Below are positions 1-32,692 of a stretch of 64,000 nucleotides of DNA, one piece after another (position 1 is the first letter of the stretch; each line of letters begins with the position of its first letter). Origin of the DNA: Muraenolepis orangiensis. Its lineage: Eukaryota; Chordata; Actinopteri; Gadiformes; Muraenolepididae. Position numbers and translations under genes: made by a program. Below the pieces are notes generated by a model. It had not been told where the DNA came from and did not search any database. It worked only from the letters and a program-made list of their open reading frames with translations. The stretch lies in the NCBI GenBank assembly GCA_027704905.1, contig CM051013.1, forward strand, positions 4,339,007-4,403,006, given 5' to 3'.

Positions 1-360
1 CGAGTCTTCACCTGGCGACCGCACAGACGCTGTGCTTGTGCTCGAGCCTGGAGGAAGTGGAGCCCCCTCACTTCCTCCTTCTCGATTCTCGGTCTAAGAC
101 GTCTTGGGGCGCGGCGGCGCGAGCCCCACCTTTTTTTTTTTTTTTCTCTTTTTTTTTTAGAACGGGTGTGGGCCGGGAAACTGAGCTCATTCTTTTGGGC
201 CAAAAGACGGAGTTTAATCTGCTGATGTCAGTCTACAGCGCTCAACCATTCTCTCATATGCTGTGCTTGGAAGTTTGGGGATACTGTTGGCTAGCGTGGC
301 TCGGCATCGGAGAATGCGGTTTCATTTCATTACTTAAAGTTGATTTGTCTGTTGGTTTTT
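1..360. other. Upstream region of rap1; possible 5' UTR/promoter
   Basis: No coding exon is recognisable here. The first 120 bases are fairly GC-rich with CpGs (for example around 100-130), as expected near a housekeeping promoter, followed by poly-T runs at 130-160. A non-coding first exon of the rap1 gene could lie here, because its coding exon begins with a splice acceptor (..cctgcag at 643). Exon 1 cannot be placed from sequence alone. Confidence 0.3.
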
Positions 361-366
361 TCTCGG

Positions 367-560
367 GGCGGCAGTAGCTCAGTCTGTTGGGAACTGGAAG
401 GTAGCTGGTTCAAGACCCGAAACCCCAAGGTGCCCTTGCGCAAGGCACTACACTGTATAGAAAGTTGTTGCATACTGCTCCCAATACCACAATGGGTTAA
501 ATGCAGAGAAACGATTTCACTGTGTACATGTGTTACCAATAAAGAGGATTCAATTGTCTA
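367..560 (+). repeat. tRNA-derived SINE
   Basis: The left part has a pol III A-box-like stretch (agtagctcagtctg) and a B-box-like stretch (ggttcaagaccc), then a tRNA-unrelated body with gcgcaaggcact, a conserved tail (tgggttaaatgcagagaa) and an AT-rich end near aataaagagg. The same head recurs reversed at 50590-50662 and a similar tail recurs at 63900-64000, so this is a dispersed family. Family name not assigned. Confidence 0.8.
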
Positions 561-642
561 GATTAAGTTTATTAAAAAAAAATTATTTTTGCGATTTGTA
601 AATTAACCACCATGTTTTTTTGGTTTTGTCCTGTGCCTGCAG

Positions 643-3851
<3,209 letters not shown>

Positions 3852-6378
3852 AAGGAGGCCAGTGAGCTGCCGTGTCGGGCCAGGTGAGACGCTCACCGCT
3901 TGGAACCAAACACGCTTCAGGGAAGGGGGGATGAGATGTGGTTTAGTTCTATGGAACTGGTCACCCTTTTGTGGACATTGTTTATGTTAAATGGTCACTA
4001 GAAGGGTGACGGGCTTGTGTTTAAGGCCAGTCATGTTTGAATGAGAGCCAGTTTGAAATATGGCAGCTGGTGCCGTGTTTGCTTTTGACCTGCTGAAGGC
4101 CAATTTGTCCTGCATTAGTAAATGACAACCCTCGCGGTGAAAGCCTCGTCAGTACTTGGCCAAACGCTTATCACCAATGGGATACAGGGGGATATATTTG
4201 TAATAATTGTTTGCTCGGTAAAGTCCAGATTAGAACTAGACCAAACTGCTTGCCACTGTCAAGTGACTTGCAAATGTTTTGCGAATGGCGACCTTTTACG
4301 TTACATCTCTGAAGACGCCATCCAACGGCTTCATGCACTCTGCAGCTTACCAGTTCACACTGCTGCCACTTTCTCTGCAATGTTTGTGTGATCTTTGATC
4401 TGACCCGGGCTTTATACCCGGGCTTTACGCTCATAAAACCTAATTAAGCGTACAGTTCCATCTGCTGTTGAAGCCCTGTAACAACGCCTGCTGTTTGAGA
4501 AGCTGTTGCCCAGTAACGGCAGACCAGCCATTACGACCTTTTTAAAATGGTCTTAAAGATAATTGTTCCATTATAATTTCTGCCGTTTGCTGCCATTTGG
4601 TCTAAATTATTCACACGGTTCCTTTCAGCATACGCCCAGAACAAAAAACTGCATGTAAACGGTTCCTTATGCTTTAGCATTCTCTCACACACACGCACCA
4701 CTGTGATACATATTCACCATGAGTTGTTGTCCCTCTCGTGCAGATCCCTGTAATGATTGACTGTTGCCCATTCGGATGGTGCCAGCATTCCAAGCCCACT
4801 CTGGAACACATGGACAACGGCCGACAGAGAACCGCTTCACCACCACTCTGGAGAGGAGATGGCACATTATTTTAAGATTTTCTTCTTTTTAATGGTGAAG
4901 AGCCCCCATCCCCACCCACCTAATTCATCGTCGTTGGCCTTGGTTGTTGGCAACTGTTATCTTTTTTTTTTTTTTTCTAAGGTCTTATTCTTTTGACAAA
5001 ATGTCAGTTTTTCAAGGAAAGACCATATAATATATGGAGACTAAAGTGTTTATTGAAAGTAACACAAACTGTTTTTTGGCATATTGTGACTTTATGTTTG
5101 CAAAACAAAATCCTGTACGTCGGCCTCCTTATGCCTTCTTCTGCACTAACAGTGTCAACAAAATGCACCATTGTCCGTAGGTTTCACACTGCTAGGAAGT
5201 GTCCTCGCCAGATGACACCTCTCCTATCAGTGACTTTGTTTTATATTGAAAGCTGCCAGGCTTTCATATCTCCCATAATATATTCTAATTCCATTTTTGC
5301 ATAATGAAGCTAAGGAAATTAGTATTTTATAGACTCGATGGGTGAAATTGCGCATTTTTGATTTCTGTCTTGAGGCTGAAATTATAAAACCAACTCTAAT
5401 ATTTCTTCTTGTGTTACCCTGTCACACATGATTTTCCAGCTTTTATGAATGATTAAATTTTAGTACATTTTCATTGATTTTTGTCCTTGTCTTTCTTTTA
5501 TATAGGGTATTTAATTTTGACGTTGTCAAAAGGTGTAGCCCTACACAGTATTGGAACCATACAGTTTAGCTGGTGATGGAGTTTGTTGAGCATAAAACGT
5601 TTTATTTAACATCCTAAAGCATTATGTCATTCATCAACTGCAGCTACTTGGACTAACCTCATTTTCAATTTAGCTGACTGCTGTGACTCATTAGCTGAAT
5701 GAATTGCTTATTCAACTTTGTTCTTGTAGAGAAACAAATATCCAGGACAATAAACCTCCTACCAAAGCATTCTTTACCTTGCTCATTTTCTAAGGACACC
5801 CAAACACATGCTTTGTGAATCATTTACGTATACTGAAACTAAGGAGATCCAATAAAAATTAATAATCCATATTGATGATGCCAGTGTTTTTGGCCACTTT
5901 ATCAGTTCATAAAAGTGTCATTCTTGAGTTGACCAGTAGGTGTCAGCATAATTGACTTTCCCTGCTGTTTACAATCAGACACAAGATCTTACTTATTTTT
6001 GATTTATGAAATGATGCATGCATCTTTTCAATCACGGACAGACCAAATTAACATCCGTATGGTGATTTTATTTTTTGTGTAATAACTGCAGCAAGATCAT
6101 ATATTCCGTTGCCCAGTGTTTTTTTTTAACGACCGTGCACGACCACTCATGTAATTGATATTAGTATAAAACTGTTATTGCCTGTAGTTATTCAGTAATA
6201 CGCTTCTAGGGGTGCGGCAGAGGTAGTGTCTCTAGTCCTCTCACCTATACCTCGCCCTCTTCATCCTCCCCTTCCTCCCTCTCCGCCTCACACGCGTGCA
6301 TAGACACAGGCTTCATGACCCCCTCCCCCTTCCATCATTTTCCCATCTCTCTTACTCACTCTCTTCTCTACAACAAAC
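3852..6378. other. rap1 3' UTR and rap1-xkr7 intergenic DNA
   Basis: No further coding exons are seen. The first part is probably rap1 3' UTR, with a likely 3'-UTR intron from 3893 to 4742. Candidate polyadenylation hexamers AATAAA occur near 5750 and 5850. From about 6200 the sequence turns C/T-rich just before the xkr7 start, probably xkr7 5' UTR. Confidence 0.5.
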
Positions 6379-10616
<4,238 letters not shown>

Positions 10617-11806
10617 CCCCCTCGCCGGAGACGACCCCACCGCTCTGGGTTCTTTTCTGTGCGACCAGGTCAGGGTTAACTAAGGCTCCGGGGTGCGGAA
10701 CCGAGGCTCAATAAGGTGCACTGAACAGACATGCAGACGTGTTCTGTACCGAGACCACCGCTCTCCGAGCTGCACGACGCTGGAGGAACTCAGGGTGAGG
10801 CACGCAGAGGAGCGGTAGGGACCGTGTGGGAGGAGGAGGAGGAGGAGGAGGAGGAGGAGGTGTTTCATTTCAAGTCAAGCTAAAGCCCTGTGATGCCATC
10901 CAAAAAAAAGGGAGAATTTATATTCGTGTCTTGTTTCTCAGGTCATGCTGTGGTACAAAAAAAAACAAAATAAAAACATGGCTATTGACCCCAGTCGGGA
11001 GTGTTGGCAGTCAGTAATGTTGTAGTGGACAGTGAAGGGCACAGAGTGTAACTGATAAGAGGGAGGACAAACAGGTGATAGAATAGGTCATTTGAAGAGA
11101 CGTATTCAACATGTATGACTATGCAGTGGTTGTGGGCACGTCAGAAAGAGCAATTCACTCATGTTGAACACATCTCTTCAATATCAACTTGAAATCACAG
11201 GTCAGTGGTAAGGAAAATTAATTAACCCAATCGAATGTAAAAGTTTCAAATGCCAATTCAACACCGAGGATTGTCATAACAGTCCGTTGGACAAACGACA
11301 TCGCCATGGTAACTGTTTATTTTTCACTCTTCAAGCTAGAAATGAACTAGATGTGTATGTTTACGAGCCAACTGGGTTGTTCTTTTTTTGTTTGTTTGTT
11401 TGTTGCGCCATGCCAACCGGATTGGACAATGTATTGGACAATAGCGTCGCCGTGGTTACCATTGCCTACTGCTTCCCCTTTTTTACACAGCAAAATCGAA
11501 ATGGTTTGACATCCGTTTTTCCACGTGAACACATCTGTATGTGTGTGAGTGTGATCACGCTATATGTTTAACAAAAAAAGAGAGAGAGAGGAGACACGGA
11601 CAGTCCTGTCCGTAACTGTGCGTAACCACGTGTTGTTTTCTAACAAAAAAAGAATTGTACACAACAAAAAAGGAAATTGGCTGCACACTTCCCGAGGAAA
11701 GAAAAAGCATTTATATTAGTGACGATAAAGGCATGTGCTACTTGTTGAATCAGGGTGTTGGGGGTTGATATTCCGTAGAGTAGTCAGAAGAAGTACGTGT
11801 CTTGAG

Positions 11807-11809
11807 TTG

Positions 11810-11874
<65 letters not shown>

Positions 11875-11882
11875 GTGTGTGT
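11807..11882. repeat. (GT)n microsatellite
   Basis: GT run of about 37 copies with two GC interruptions, between xkr7 and cables2. Confidence 0.97.
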
Positions 11883-12295
11883 ATAAGTCGGTGTGCCTGT
11901 ATCATATATGCCAGTGAGCTGAAATGGTCATTTTTGCGCATATATAATATGGATGTATGGAACCGATTTCAACGACTACACTACTGTTGGGACATTCGTG
12001 TTAGTGTTTTCCGAGGTGACGCTGAAATGTGAATGGCTCCGTCGCAAAGGACCTGTCATACACCTGTCATCCGTGTCACACACACACGCGAACCAAGCCA
12101 TGGGTATATGAATGATGGTGCTAACGGTCCGGGTCCCCTTGCTCTTCTCTCACGACGAGGCGACGAACCAATTGACAGTGTGTTCTGGACAAGAGTTTGG
12201 CTGTACCTCAAATACCTACTATTAAAACATTTCTAGAATCAAAGCCTTAAATACTGGTCACGTTGCTGACTGTTGCTGTTTCACGGCAGCCCACA

Positions 12296-12350
12296 TGAAG
12301 AAGAAGAAGAAGAAGAAGAAGAAGAAGAAGAAGAAGAAGAAGAAGAAGAA
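12296..12350. repeat. (GAA)n triplet microsatellite
   Basis: About 17 tandem GAA/AAG triplets. Long GAA/TTC tracts are known to form triplex structures; none is demonstrated here. Confidence 0.95.
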
Positions 12351-13096
12351 AAAAAAGATGAACAAAAACGGTGGAAAGACAATTTCATGATGTTGTTGTT
12401 GTTGCAAAAAATAAATGAATAAAAAAGAGCTGTGTGTCTACCTTGCCTTGCCTGTTTGTTGCATCCTATCACACACACAATTCTAATACGTCCGGTACAT
12501 TTGGTTATTTGCTGTGAAATACTAACAATAACATTTCAAAGACACACATGTTTGAAAGATCCACCACACCTCATATATTCTCACCGAAGGATATACTTTA
12601 CTTGATCACTTTCATACAATGTATTGCCTTAAAATATAATATAATATTCAATAGGCACATGGTAGGTACATTTTGACGCATTACATACATACATTAGCAC
12701 ACAGTTTCCTCTCCTTTTCAACATTTCCCTTCTTATGAGCATCGCATTAGTCTAGTAGTAGTAGTATAGTAGTTTGATCATGAGCTCATTACTGTAGAAA
12801 TACAGTAAGTGACCTGCATTTCAGAGTATTGTTGCCAACACAAACATTATAGATTCACCTGTGAAGAAACAGTGTCTAGTGTCTATTGTCTAGTGTCCAC
12901 CACTGGCCTCACCCTCCTGGCCCCACTCCTCTCTCGCTACAGGATTCTCCTCGTCCAATGAACTTCCACCGTTCTGAATATATTTGCATAATCATAACAT
13001 CGACCAATTGACACGTCGGATGGGCGTGGTCCATATTCATACGCCGGTTAGTCGTTTCCCCCACTCGAACCACGGCCACCACATTTCAAACTAGGA

Positions 13097-18746
<5,650 letters not shown>

Positions 18747-20822
18747 CCTTCAGCAGATCCGGTTTCATCATGGCGCGCTCGTGAAAATCCATGAGAAAAT
18801 TGTCGATTCTCTGTGGGTCGGGGCTGAGGGGTGGCCGCGTGAAAGCGTAGCCGAGATCTTACGCCCAGGTGAGGTGCGTCCTTTCCCGCCATACACTGTG
18901 GTAGACATCTTTTTGTTTAAAAAAGAAAGAAAGTGGCAGTATTTTCTAGACTCATACATGTGGTACTGTTTAGAATCATCAAGGATGTCTCTTTGTGAAG
19001 GGGAGACCAGTTGTCTTTTGTGTGTTGTTTTTTTTTTTAAATCTGAATGTATGTTGTTTTGGTGTGGTTTTTATCCAGCATTGAACTCTATGTTAGAGGC
19101 ATTCAGCACACGTCACATTGACGGTGCTTATATTTAGTTTTTTGGGGGGGGGGGTGTGAGTTTTTTTATTTAAATTTGAAACTTGTCTTTGTATTGTTGA
19201 CTATTTATGCCATGTGCAAAAAAAGGTACCATTTCTAAATGTAATGTATTTGCTGTGGCGTGGTATTTGCTCGATCATCACATAACCGTTTAAGTAACGT
19301 AATCATTTGCACTTTAACCGTCACTGTACAGGCCCACGGCTCAGCGTGGCGGAGCTCGTACTCCGGGTGTTTCTAGGAATACGCTGTGAAGGACATGTGT
19401 GTCGTTGCCGCCTGACTCGTACAATGAGCTGTGGTCAGAAAAAAAAGACTTCTTGGGGTGGTTGTCTTCTGAACGAGTTGGTCTGCATGTTCCAGTGTGA
19501 ATGGTTGCCCTTTTACTCGGCAGTAGAGTACTATTTATTCTTTTTAATTTTTTTTTCATTTCCACTGTATTTTGTCCACCACACTGGTTGATTAATATTC
19601 ATTCATTGCAAGCAATGCAAACCATTTCAATCAAGCGTGGACGCGTCGGCGTGATGTAGCGGTGTTGACATTCTGTACATTTTTGCACTGTAGTGTCTGT
19701 GTAGTCGGTGTCTTTTTTCGAAACAGTTTTCAGTTCTCAGGAAATGACATCACACTTTGTGTAACGGAGTCGTTAAACGTGGCCGAAGTAGGCTTGGCGG
19801 AAGGTGAAATGGGAGTAGTTCAACTGTTGAGATTAACGTCAAGGGTTAAAGTCGTGGTTGATTTATTCCGAGCCTAAACCTTCGTTCACATGGGATGAAT
19901 GTAGAAGCACATAATATTCTGTTTTTTTGTTATGTACCAATATGCTGTCATGGTATTTTAATGTATTTATTGAGCTTGAGTCTGGCAGGATTTAGCTGCA
20001 CATCACTATGAACAAAGTGCCTAAAGCAATCTTTTTGCAGTTAAAATAGTCGACTTCTCAGTCACGCAGTTACTGGGTGTTCTATGGGATCAGTTGTTCG
20101 TCTACAAGTGACACGCCTGGTTTTATTTTTAGTAGTTTAATAATCGTCAAATCGTTGTCTGCACTGGTAGACGGGATTACATTATAAATCCCTACTGCTT
20201 ATTGTCAAAGATCCCCGTTAAACGTGTTTTTATATATATATATTGTGTAGCAGTTCAGAATGGTATGAATGTTGCCCATTTATCAAATGTTGATTTTCCT
20301 ACACAATGATTTTTAAGATTTTTCATATTTTCAGAATTATAAAACCACAGGAATGAGTTGTCTCTTTTTCAGTCAACCATTGTATGCTTTATTATTGGAT
20401 ATGGAGATACCTCTTTCATGTTTTTGGATTATTAGGTTCTTAAAAGGTACCACCAATATACAGTGCGCAAAGTTACGATTATGGAGCAACCAAATCTTTG
20501 TATTTCATTTTTTTTTTTTTAATAGACCAGCATGCCAATGTCCATTTTTTGCCGTGTGTAACGTGTCTTCTCCCAGCAGCCATTTTTTAATCTTGCATTT
20601 AAATGGGTCACACTCACACTACACACACACACTACTCTGTATGAATCTATTCAGCCAACAGTTCTTTGTCCACTGCCATTCTTTGTATTCGTAAGTATAT
20701 GTTCTTTGTCCAGCAACATCGTAAATGAACATATTAACCATCGTCTCTTAATCCTAATGATGGAAGTGGTGGTGGTGGGAAAAAGCATTAATAAATAAAT
20801 ACATCAAGCAATAAAACCTTTT
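18747..20822. other. cables2 3' UTR and convergent gap to adrm1
   Basis: No coding exon seen. cables2 (+) and adrm1 (-) converge on this AT-rich stretch, which probably contains the cables2 3' UTR. A TTTATT near 20387 would be a minus-strand AATAAA, so the adrm1 3' UTR may reach far into the gap. Confidence 0.5.
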
Positions 20823-25462
<4,640 letters not shown>

Positions 25463-25481
25463 CTGCATGAGATTTCAGGCA

Positions 25482-25592
25482 TTTCACAGTGAAGGAAAGC
25501 TTTGCTCTGGCACTAAATGAGTTGGAGCCGGGCATGGAGGAACTTCTCGCACCTACAGACTGCCGTCTGCGGCCTTTCACAGTGAAGGAAAG
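25482..25592 (+). other. 75-bp osbpl2 exon fragment inserted in adrm1 intron 1 with 18-bp duplicated flanks
   Basis: Bases 25500-25574 match, with one mismatch (cttctcgc versus cttcttgc), the reverse complement of 29048-29122 inside an osbpl2 exon. The same 18-base string tttcacagtgaaggaaag sits immediately on both sides (25482-25499 and 25575-25592), as expected of a target-site duplication. The insert lies about 20-130 bp upstream of the adrm1 exon-2 acceptor. It is not a gene; it is a recent templated or retrocopied insertion. Confidence 0.92.
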
Positions 25593-26229
25593 GGGATGGA
25601 TGTGTTGACAATAACTCAGGTGAGTGTAGTGTCGAGTGCGACCTCTTGAGATCCACGGGTCACATGTAGTACTGCATGCACACCGCGGGACATTGGTTTA
25701 ACTACAAGCCAGCGGTCACTGCTTAATGTTTTGTGAAGACAACACTTACCGTATATTACACTAGTACCAACCGACACTGATATTGTTTTTAACAGTTATT
25801 GATCAATGGTAAAGTCATCAATATGAAACACAAACTAGGCTTATACGAATTGACCATACAACGGTACTCTATAGTAACGAGGGTTATTTTATCTAGTATT
25901 TATTAATTTATTTTGGGGCGGGGGGTGATTTTTACATAGCATAACGGGCATTTCCTACACAAATGAAACAATTCATAATATGTCAGAAGATTGTACCATT
26001 GTTAAACGTACTATCAATATGATATATGTCCACATCCAAATAGCAAGCGCTATCAAATGGGATCGACAGCAGCACATCGTTTTGATGAGTCATGTAGCCT
26101 AGCTGGCTAACGTTTGCGGTTAGATCAATTATAATTCCTTATATATTCTTTGCGTACATATAAAACACAGAAGTGTACCATTCAACATATTTGATTTAGC
26201 ATATGGCAACGTTTATTTGTTTTACTTAC

Positions 26230-26400
26230 GTGATGTTGCAGTAAATATCAGCAGCTGCGAACCGGTAAAAAAACCCAAGGAAATTAGACTACAGCGATTG
26301 GCTCACTGTTACTACTGCTTTATCGTGATTGGTCAGAATGTACGTCACTACCGGATATGGGGCGCGTTCGGTAGAGAGCGTGCATGCGTCAGAAAACGGG
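26230..26400 (-). promoter_or_regulatory. Probable adrm1 first exon and promoter
   Basis: On the minus strand an exon-like stretch ends in a perfect donor (catcac|gtaagt at 26229). Just upstream are two CCAAT boxes in minus-strand orientation (gattgg at about 26297 and 26330), some 33 bp apart, and an ETS-like accggat near 26350. This fits a TATA-less housekeeping promoter for adrm1. The transcription start is not determined. Confidence 0.6.
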
Positions 26401-28369
<1,969 letters not shown>

Positions 28370-28948
28370 TCAATAAATGTTGGGGCTTTCGACAAAGTTG
28401 CGCTCAAAATATCTGCCGGTGTACAGCCAGTCTTCTGCTCCTGTGTGAGGGTTTTTCCTCGTCTGAAACCACCTGAATCGAAAAGAGGAAACAAAAACAC
28501 AATTAGACATGACTACGCAGAACATAACGAACAACGGGGAAATATTTGTCAAGCGTCTTTATAAATGTCCAACTCGAATAAAACAAAATCAGGAGACGGC
28601 TACCGAACTACTGCGGTGATGCCGGAATATTGTTGGAACGCTGCTCATCATACGAAAAGTCCCGTTTCCTGATGTTCTTTAAATATAAATCTTTAATTTA
28701 CACACAACGCACATAGTAGAAAAACCCAGCTATTAGAATTGCATTGTGATGCCTCCTCCTTGGTCACATGGCAGTCAACACTCCATATAGGGAATGGAAA
28801 ATAATCACGGCTCCTCTGGAGAACCACAGACCTGGTGGACCACTCCTCTTCATTTTTGGAGCGCTCCTTGCGGGCTGCTCTCTGTTTCTCTTCCAGCCGC
28901 TCTTTCTCGATGCTTGCTCCATCTAAAAAGACAAAAAACCAAACCTAA

Positions 28949-29008
<60 letters not shown>

Positions 29009-32000
29009 TTTCCATCTTGTATTTACCCAAGTCTCCGTCCTCCATTGCCTTGAGGTCTGGCCGCAGACGGCAGTCTGTAGGTGCAAGAAGTTCCTCCATG
29101 CCCGGCTCCAACTCATTTAGTGCCAGAGCAAAGCTGGTGAAGTTATACATCTACATGGAAGGGAAATTAATCCTGGCATTTTGAGTCCCAGCAGGATAGA
29201 CGCATGTCATATTGACATATTTGCTCCATTGAGCAAAACGGAACAGTAGAGATAGATAAAATATCATATTGTATTTGGAACAGCCACTGTTTATTTTCTA
29301 TCGTTCATCTGAACAATACTTCTTGTGATGTATCCGATTTGTACGAACCACCATGTAAACAAGAGACAGAAGCTATAGAAAGTCTGAAGCTGCGGGAGTC
29401 AGCTGATAAACAGCTGTGCCACAGGGAAAGTGAAACAGAATGTAGCTTTTATATATTTGAAGTCAAGTCACATACCAAGTTCAGAAGAAGTCACATAATA
29501 CAAAATCTTTTTTTTTTCAAATTTTTTTTTAAAAAGGAGTCAACTTCATAGTAACAAATGTTAGTTTGCGTGCGTTTCACCTGTTCCGAGTGTGGCGGTC
29601 GTGGCTTGATCTTCCACAGTAAGGCACTTCCTGGTATCACGGTCACCGTCTCCTGCACATCCGGCATCTCGTCAGCCTCCTCCCCTTCCGCGACGTTCTC
29701 CTGCACGGCGACACCCAGGCAGTGAGACTTACACAGAGCACCCACTCACCTCCTCTCCTACTAAGGAATACGCCTGACCACAAAACTAAGTAAGGTGCCA
29801 CGGACTCACTTCTTACCATACTACAACACTACATACCATAACACATCAAATGTGCTTTGACCTTACCTTCCACTAACGCCACTGCAAGGGAGTCGTGGAA
29901 GGAAAAAGATAATATTTGAGAAACTGGGCTTGTCGTGTCAGTAAACCACAAATAAACAATATTTGCAAAGCGGCTTATGTGGAAACCGGATTGAACAGTT
30001 TAGCCTCGAGGTTAGGTGTCCATTAGTTGGAAATGGGCCATGAAAGGGAAGGTTCCCCTTACCTGCTTCTGCTTTTTGGAATTGGCGCCGGCCTTCTTCT
30101 CCGCTTTCTTGTGGGCGTCGTAGACCTTGGGGTCCACGCTGTACATGCACTCTGTCCACTTCCCGTAGATCACACGGTGCTTCTTCTTACTGTAACACAA
30201 CGGCCAAGGTCATGATAACGGTAGCTCACAGCTGAACCCGCAGGGCGGTGTACGTCACTTTACACGGGTCACCAACTAGTGCTACACTCTCACCTCTTGT
30301 CTTGGATATAGCCTTCCACTTTGTGCAGCTCTTTACCAAACACGCCGCATGGTCTAAAGTTCAGGACGCACTTGTCTCCCGTACTGGCAAAACACACAAT
30401 CAAATAAACAATAAAAATATTTAAATACAACAGTTGCGGTTCAAACTACAATATGCCATTTTATTGGACCATACCTGTGGTTGACTATTTCTACAGTTCC
30501 GTATTGCTCGATCCACAGTTTTCCCAAGATGATGTTGTGCACACAACACATAGGGTTTGTCCAGGTGTACGCCTCCTTGTGCCTGGAAGAAATCATACAA
30601 CCGCGCCAGGGCTCAGCTAAACGCCCTTGCTCCGAGTCATGCGTCACAAGATCACAATCAGGGGGAAAGAAGATGTGGATTGTTGTCGCGTTACGTGCTC
30701 AAATATAGGCTCACTTCAACAACTCCAGTGTCATGGTGCCTTTGGGCTCAGCCTCGACACTCTTGCCCCAGAACTTGAGCTTGGGATAGATGGTGCCATG
30801 GAACTCAAATTCCTGCTTCAGAGACTCGGCATGGAAGGCACTGACCGGCGGATGGTGGCAAACCTGCTCTGAGATCAATCTATAACCTTCTTCATCTCTG
30901 GAAAAACCCAACAACAATGTGGTTCAAATTAATAATAATATTGCAGTGGGAAATTAATTGATAATACATCCAATGAATATTGGATGCACACATTAATGTA
31001 TATAATTCAATGTGAATACCTTGTTAGTTCAAATGTCTCCCCCAGTAAAGGATTAAAAGGCTTTCCAGTTCTTTCCCATTGAGAAGCCACAGCGGACACA
31101 GCAAAAGCTGCAACCACCTGCCATGCAAGAAACAAGACACACATAGGATTGATTTCTATATTGAGGTGGCTATGATTAGGAAATAATAATTTCTAAAACA
31201 ATACGAGTAGTGACATTTTGCCAAAAGCAGACGACGGTTGTGGACTACAATAGGTTTACCTGCATGCGGTCTATGGAGTCTGACAGGCTGCAGGCTTTGT
31301 GAATGAGGTGAGTGTGTTCCATGTACTCTGAGATCCTCTGGAGAAAGCTCAGGGGCTCGTTGAACACCACCGGCATCGCTATCTTAGACAGTTCCTGAAG
31401 AGCCACAAAAACAGAACAGAGAATTACATGCTTGCGCTGTAAACGGCAAAGTAGGTTTAGCATTTTGAGAAAAAAAAACTCTCCAGGCTGTATAAAGAAT
31501 AAAAACTTAATTAGTATTTGATGAAGCACAAACTGACCTAGCCAAATAGTTGTTAGTTAGTCCACAGTAGAATATTAATAATAACAATAATAACAATAAA
31601 AAGCATTTCCCAAGATGAAAAATCAATTAAATACGCAAACACATTTATTTGATTGCCAACAGCACCATTATCACTTATTTATAACCTGCTTGTTGATTGC
31701 GTCATACACTTCTATTTCATCAGTCGGACAAAGGTCTGCCACCAAAATGTTACAGCTTATAAACAAGATGTTGCAATGCAAGCAGCTGCGTACGGCCATC
31801 TTTATGCACCATCACACTCTAACATACAGACACTATCATTTGGAAGTGTGTATCAACTAATTCAGTAAAAATAAAAAATAAAATAAAAAGTGTCTCAAGA
31901 GAAATGACCCACCATTCCAATACATTTCTTCAGTACACTCCACATACTGAAATTGTTTCTGGAGATCATATCCGCCGGCAGCACTTTCCTGTTCATTAAA

Positions 32001-32692
32001 TAGTCATGAGACAATGCAAAATAATGAATAAATGAACATAGAAAAACAATCCTATTGGGTTACGGGTAATTATTTAGAAGAACAGAAGAGTGACCGTTAC
32101 TAAAGGACTACAATCGCACAACAATAACCACAATCTATATATGGAACACGCTGTAAAACATAAATAGATATGGTCACACGCCAGCCCTCTCTAAACGGGC
32201 TACCGGTTTTAAAGCACCCCGACAAAGACATACACATTCTTTACGCTCAACAGGCCGATGGCACAACAATAAGGCTGTCACTGGCCAACTTCCATAAATG
32301 AACATGTCCTATGAAAGCTTCCAACCATCCTCCCAAACATACATAAAAGTGCGTCTGTGTACGTTTTGCTCACCTTCGCTCCCATACTCCATTTGGTTGT
32401 GTTGTGCTTCCATCCGTGGCCTGCTTGCCTTCAAACACCAGGGCGTCCTTAAAACTTACCTCACAGGAGTCATCCGACTCCAGCCCTGCAAGACATATGG
32501 TGCCCGGTTACAATGCATTGCAATCCTGCGCCTGTCTAAACGTATTCATTCACGTGTTGTTTGTGATTGTGCTGCAATCAGGCCTCTCTTGCACAAGAGA
32601 CCTGAATATAAAACAGTACACAATTGGGTTAATATTGTTGATGTCTGACCGTCACCTGTCTCGGCGTCGTAGAACTCCTCCTCGCTGTTCAT
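28370..32692 (-). CDS. osbpl2: Oxysterol-binding protein-related protein 2 (ORP2)
   Basis: Thirteen coding exons in gene order: 32656-32692 (ATG), 32374-32485, 31913-31988, 31260-31394, 31020-31117, 30715-30897, 30475-30582, 30294-30383, 30063-30189, 29581-29700, 29027-29150, 28832-28922 and 28370-28472. They join in phase to 467 residues (human ORP2 480). It is a short ORP with an ORD lipid-transfer domain and no PH domain: NPLLGETFELTR, the ORP fingerprint (here EQVCHHPP), WTNPMCCVHNIILGKLWIEQYG and C-terminal WFQTRKNPHTGAEDWLYTG. ORP2 exchanges cholesterol and phosphoinositides between membranes. The fingerprint Ser is Cys here. The exon 29027-29150 is the source of the fragment found in adrm1 intron 1. 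ORP2 is preferred because the N terminus MNSEEEFYDAETG and the lack of a PH domain match it. Confidence 0.95.
28952..29008. repeat. (GT)n microsatellite in osbpl2 intron
   Basis: About 28 GT copies lying 18 bp from the donor of the exon at 29027, in the short intron between the two adjacent osbpl2 exons. Confidence 0.97.

Larger units (their letters stand above)
10617..13096. other. xkr7 3' UTR and xkr7-cables2 intergenic DNA
   Basis: No coding exon seen. Contains a GGA triplet array (10828-10860), a (GT)n array (11807-11882) and a GAA triplet array (12296-12350). A CCAAT-like site and moderately CpG-rich sequence occur from about 12950, just upstream of the cables2 start, and may be its promoter. 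Confidence 0.5.

Noticed and set aside
367..450. Possible tRNA gene with A and B boxes
   Set aside because: The cloverleaf is not kept and the element continues into a SINE body and tail; the same head recurs at 50590. It is a SINE.
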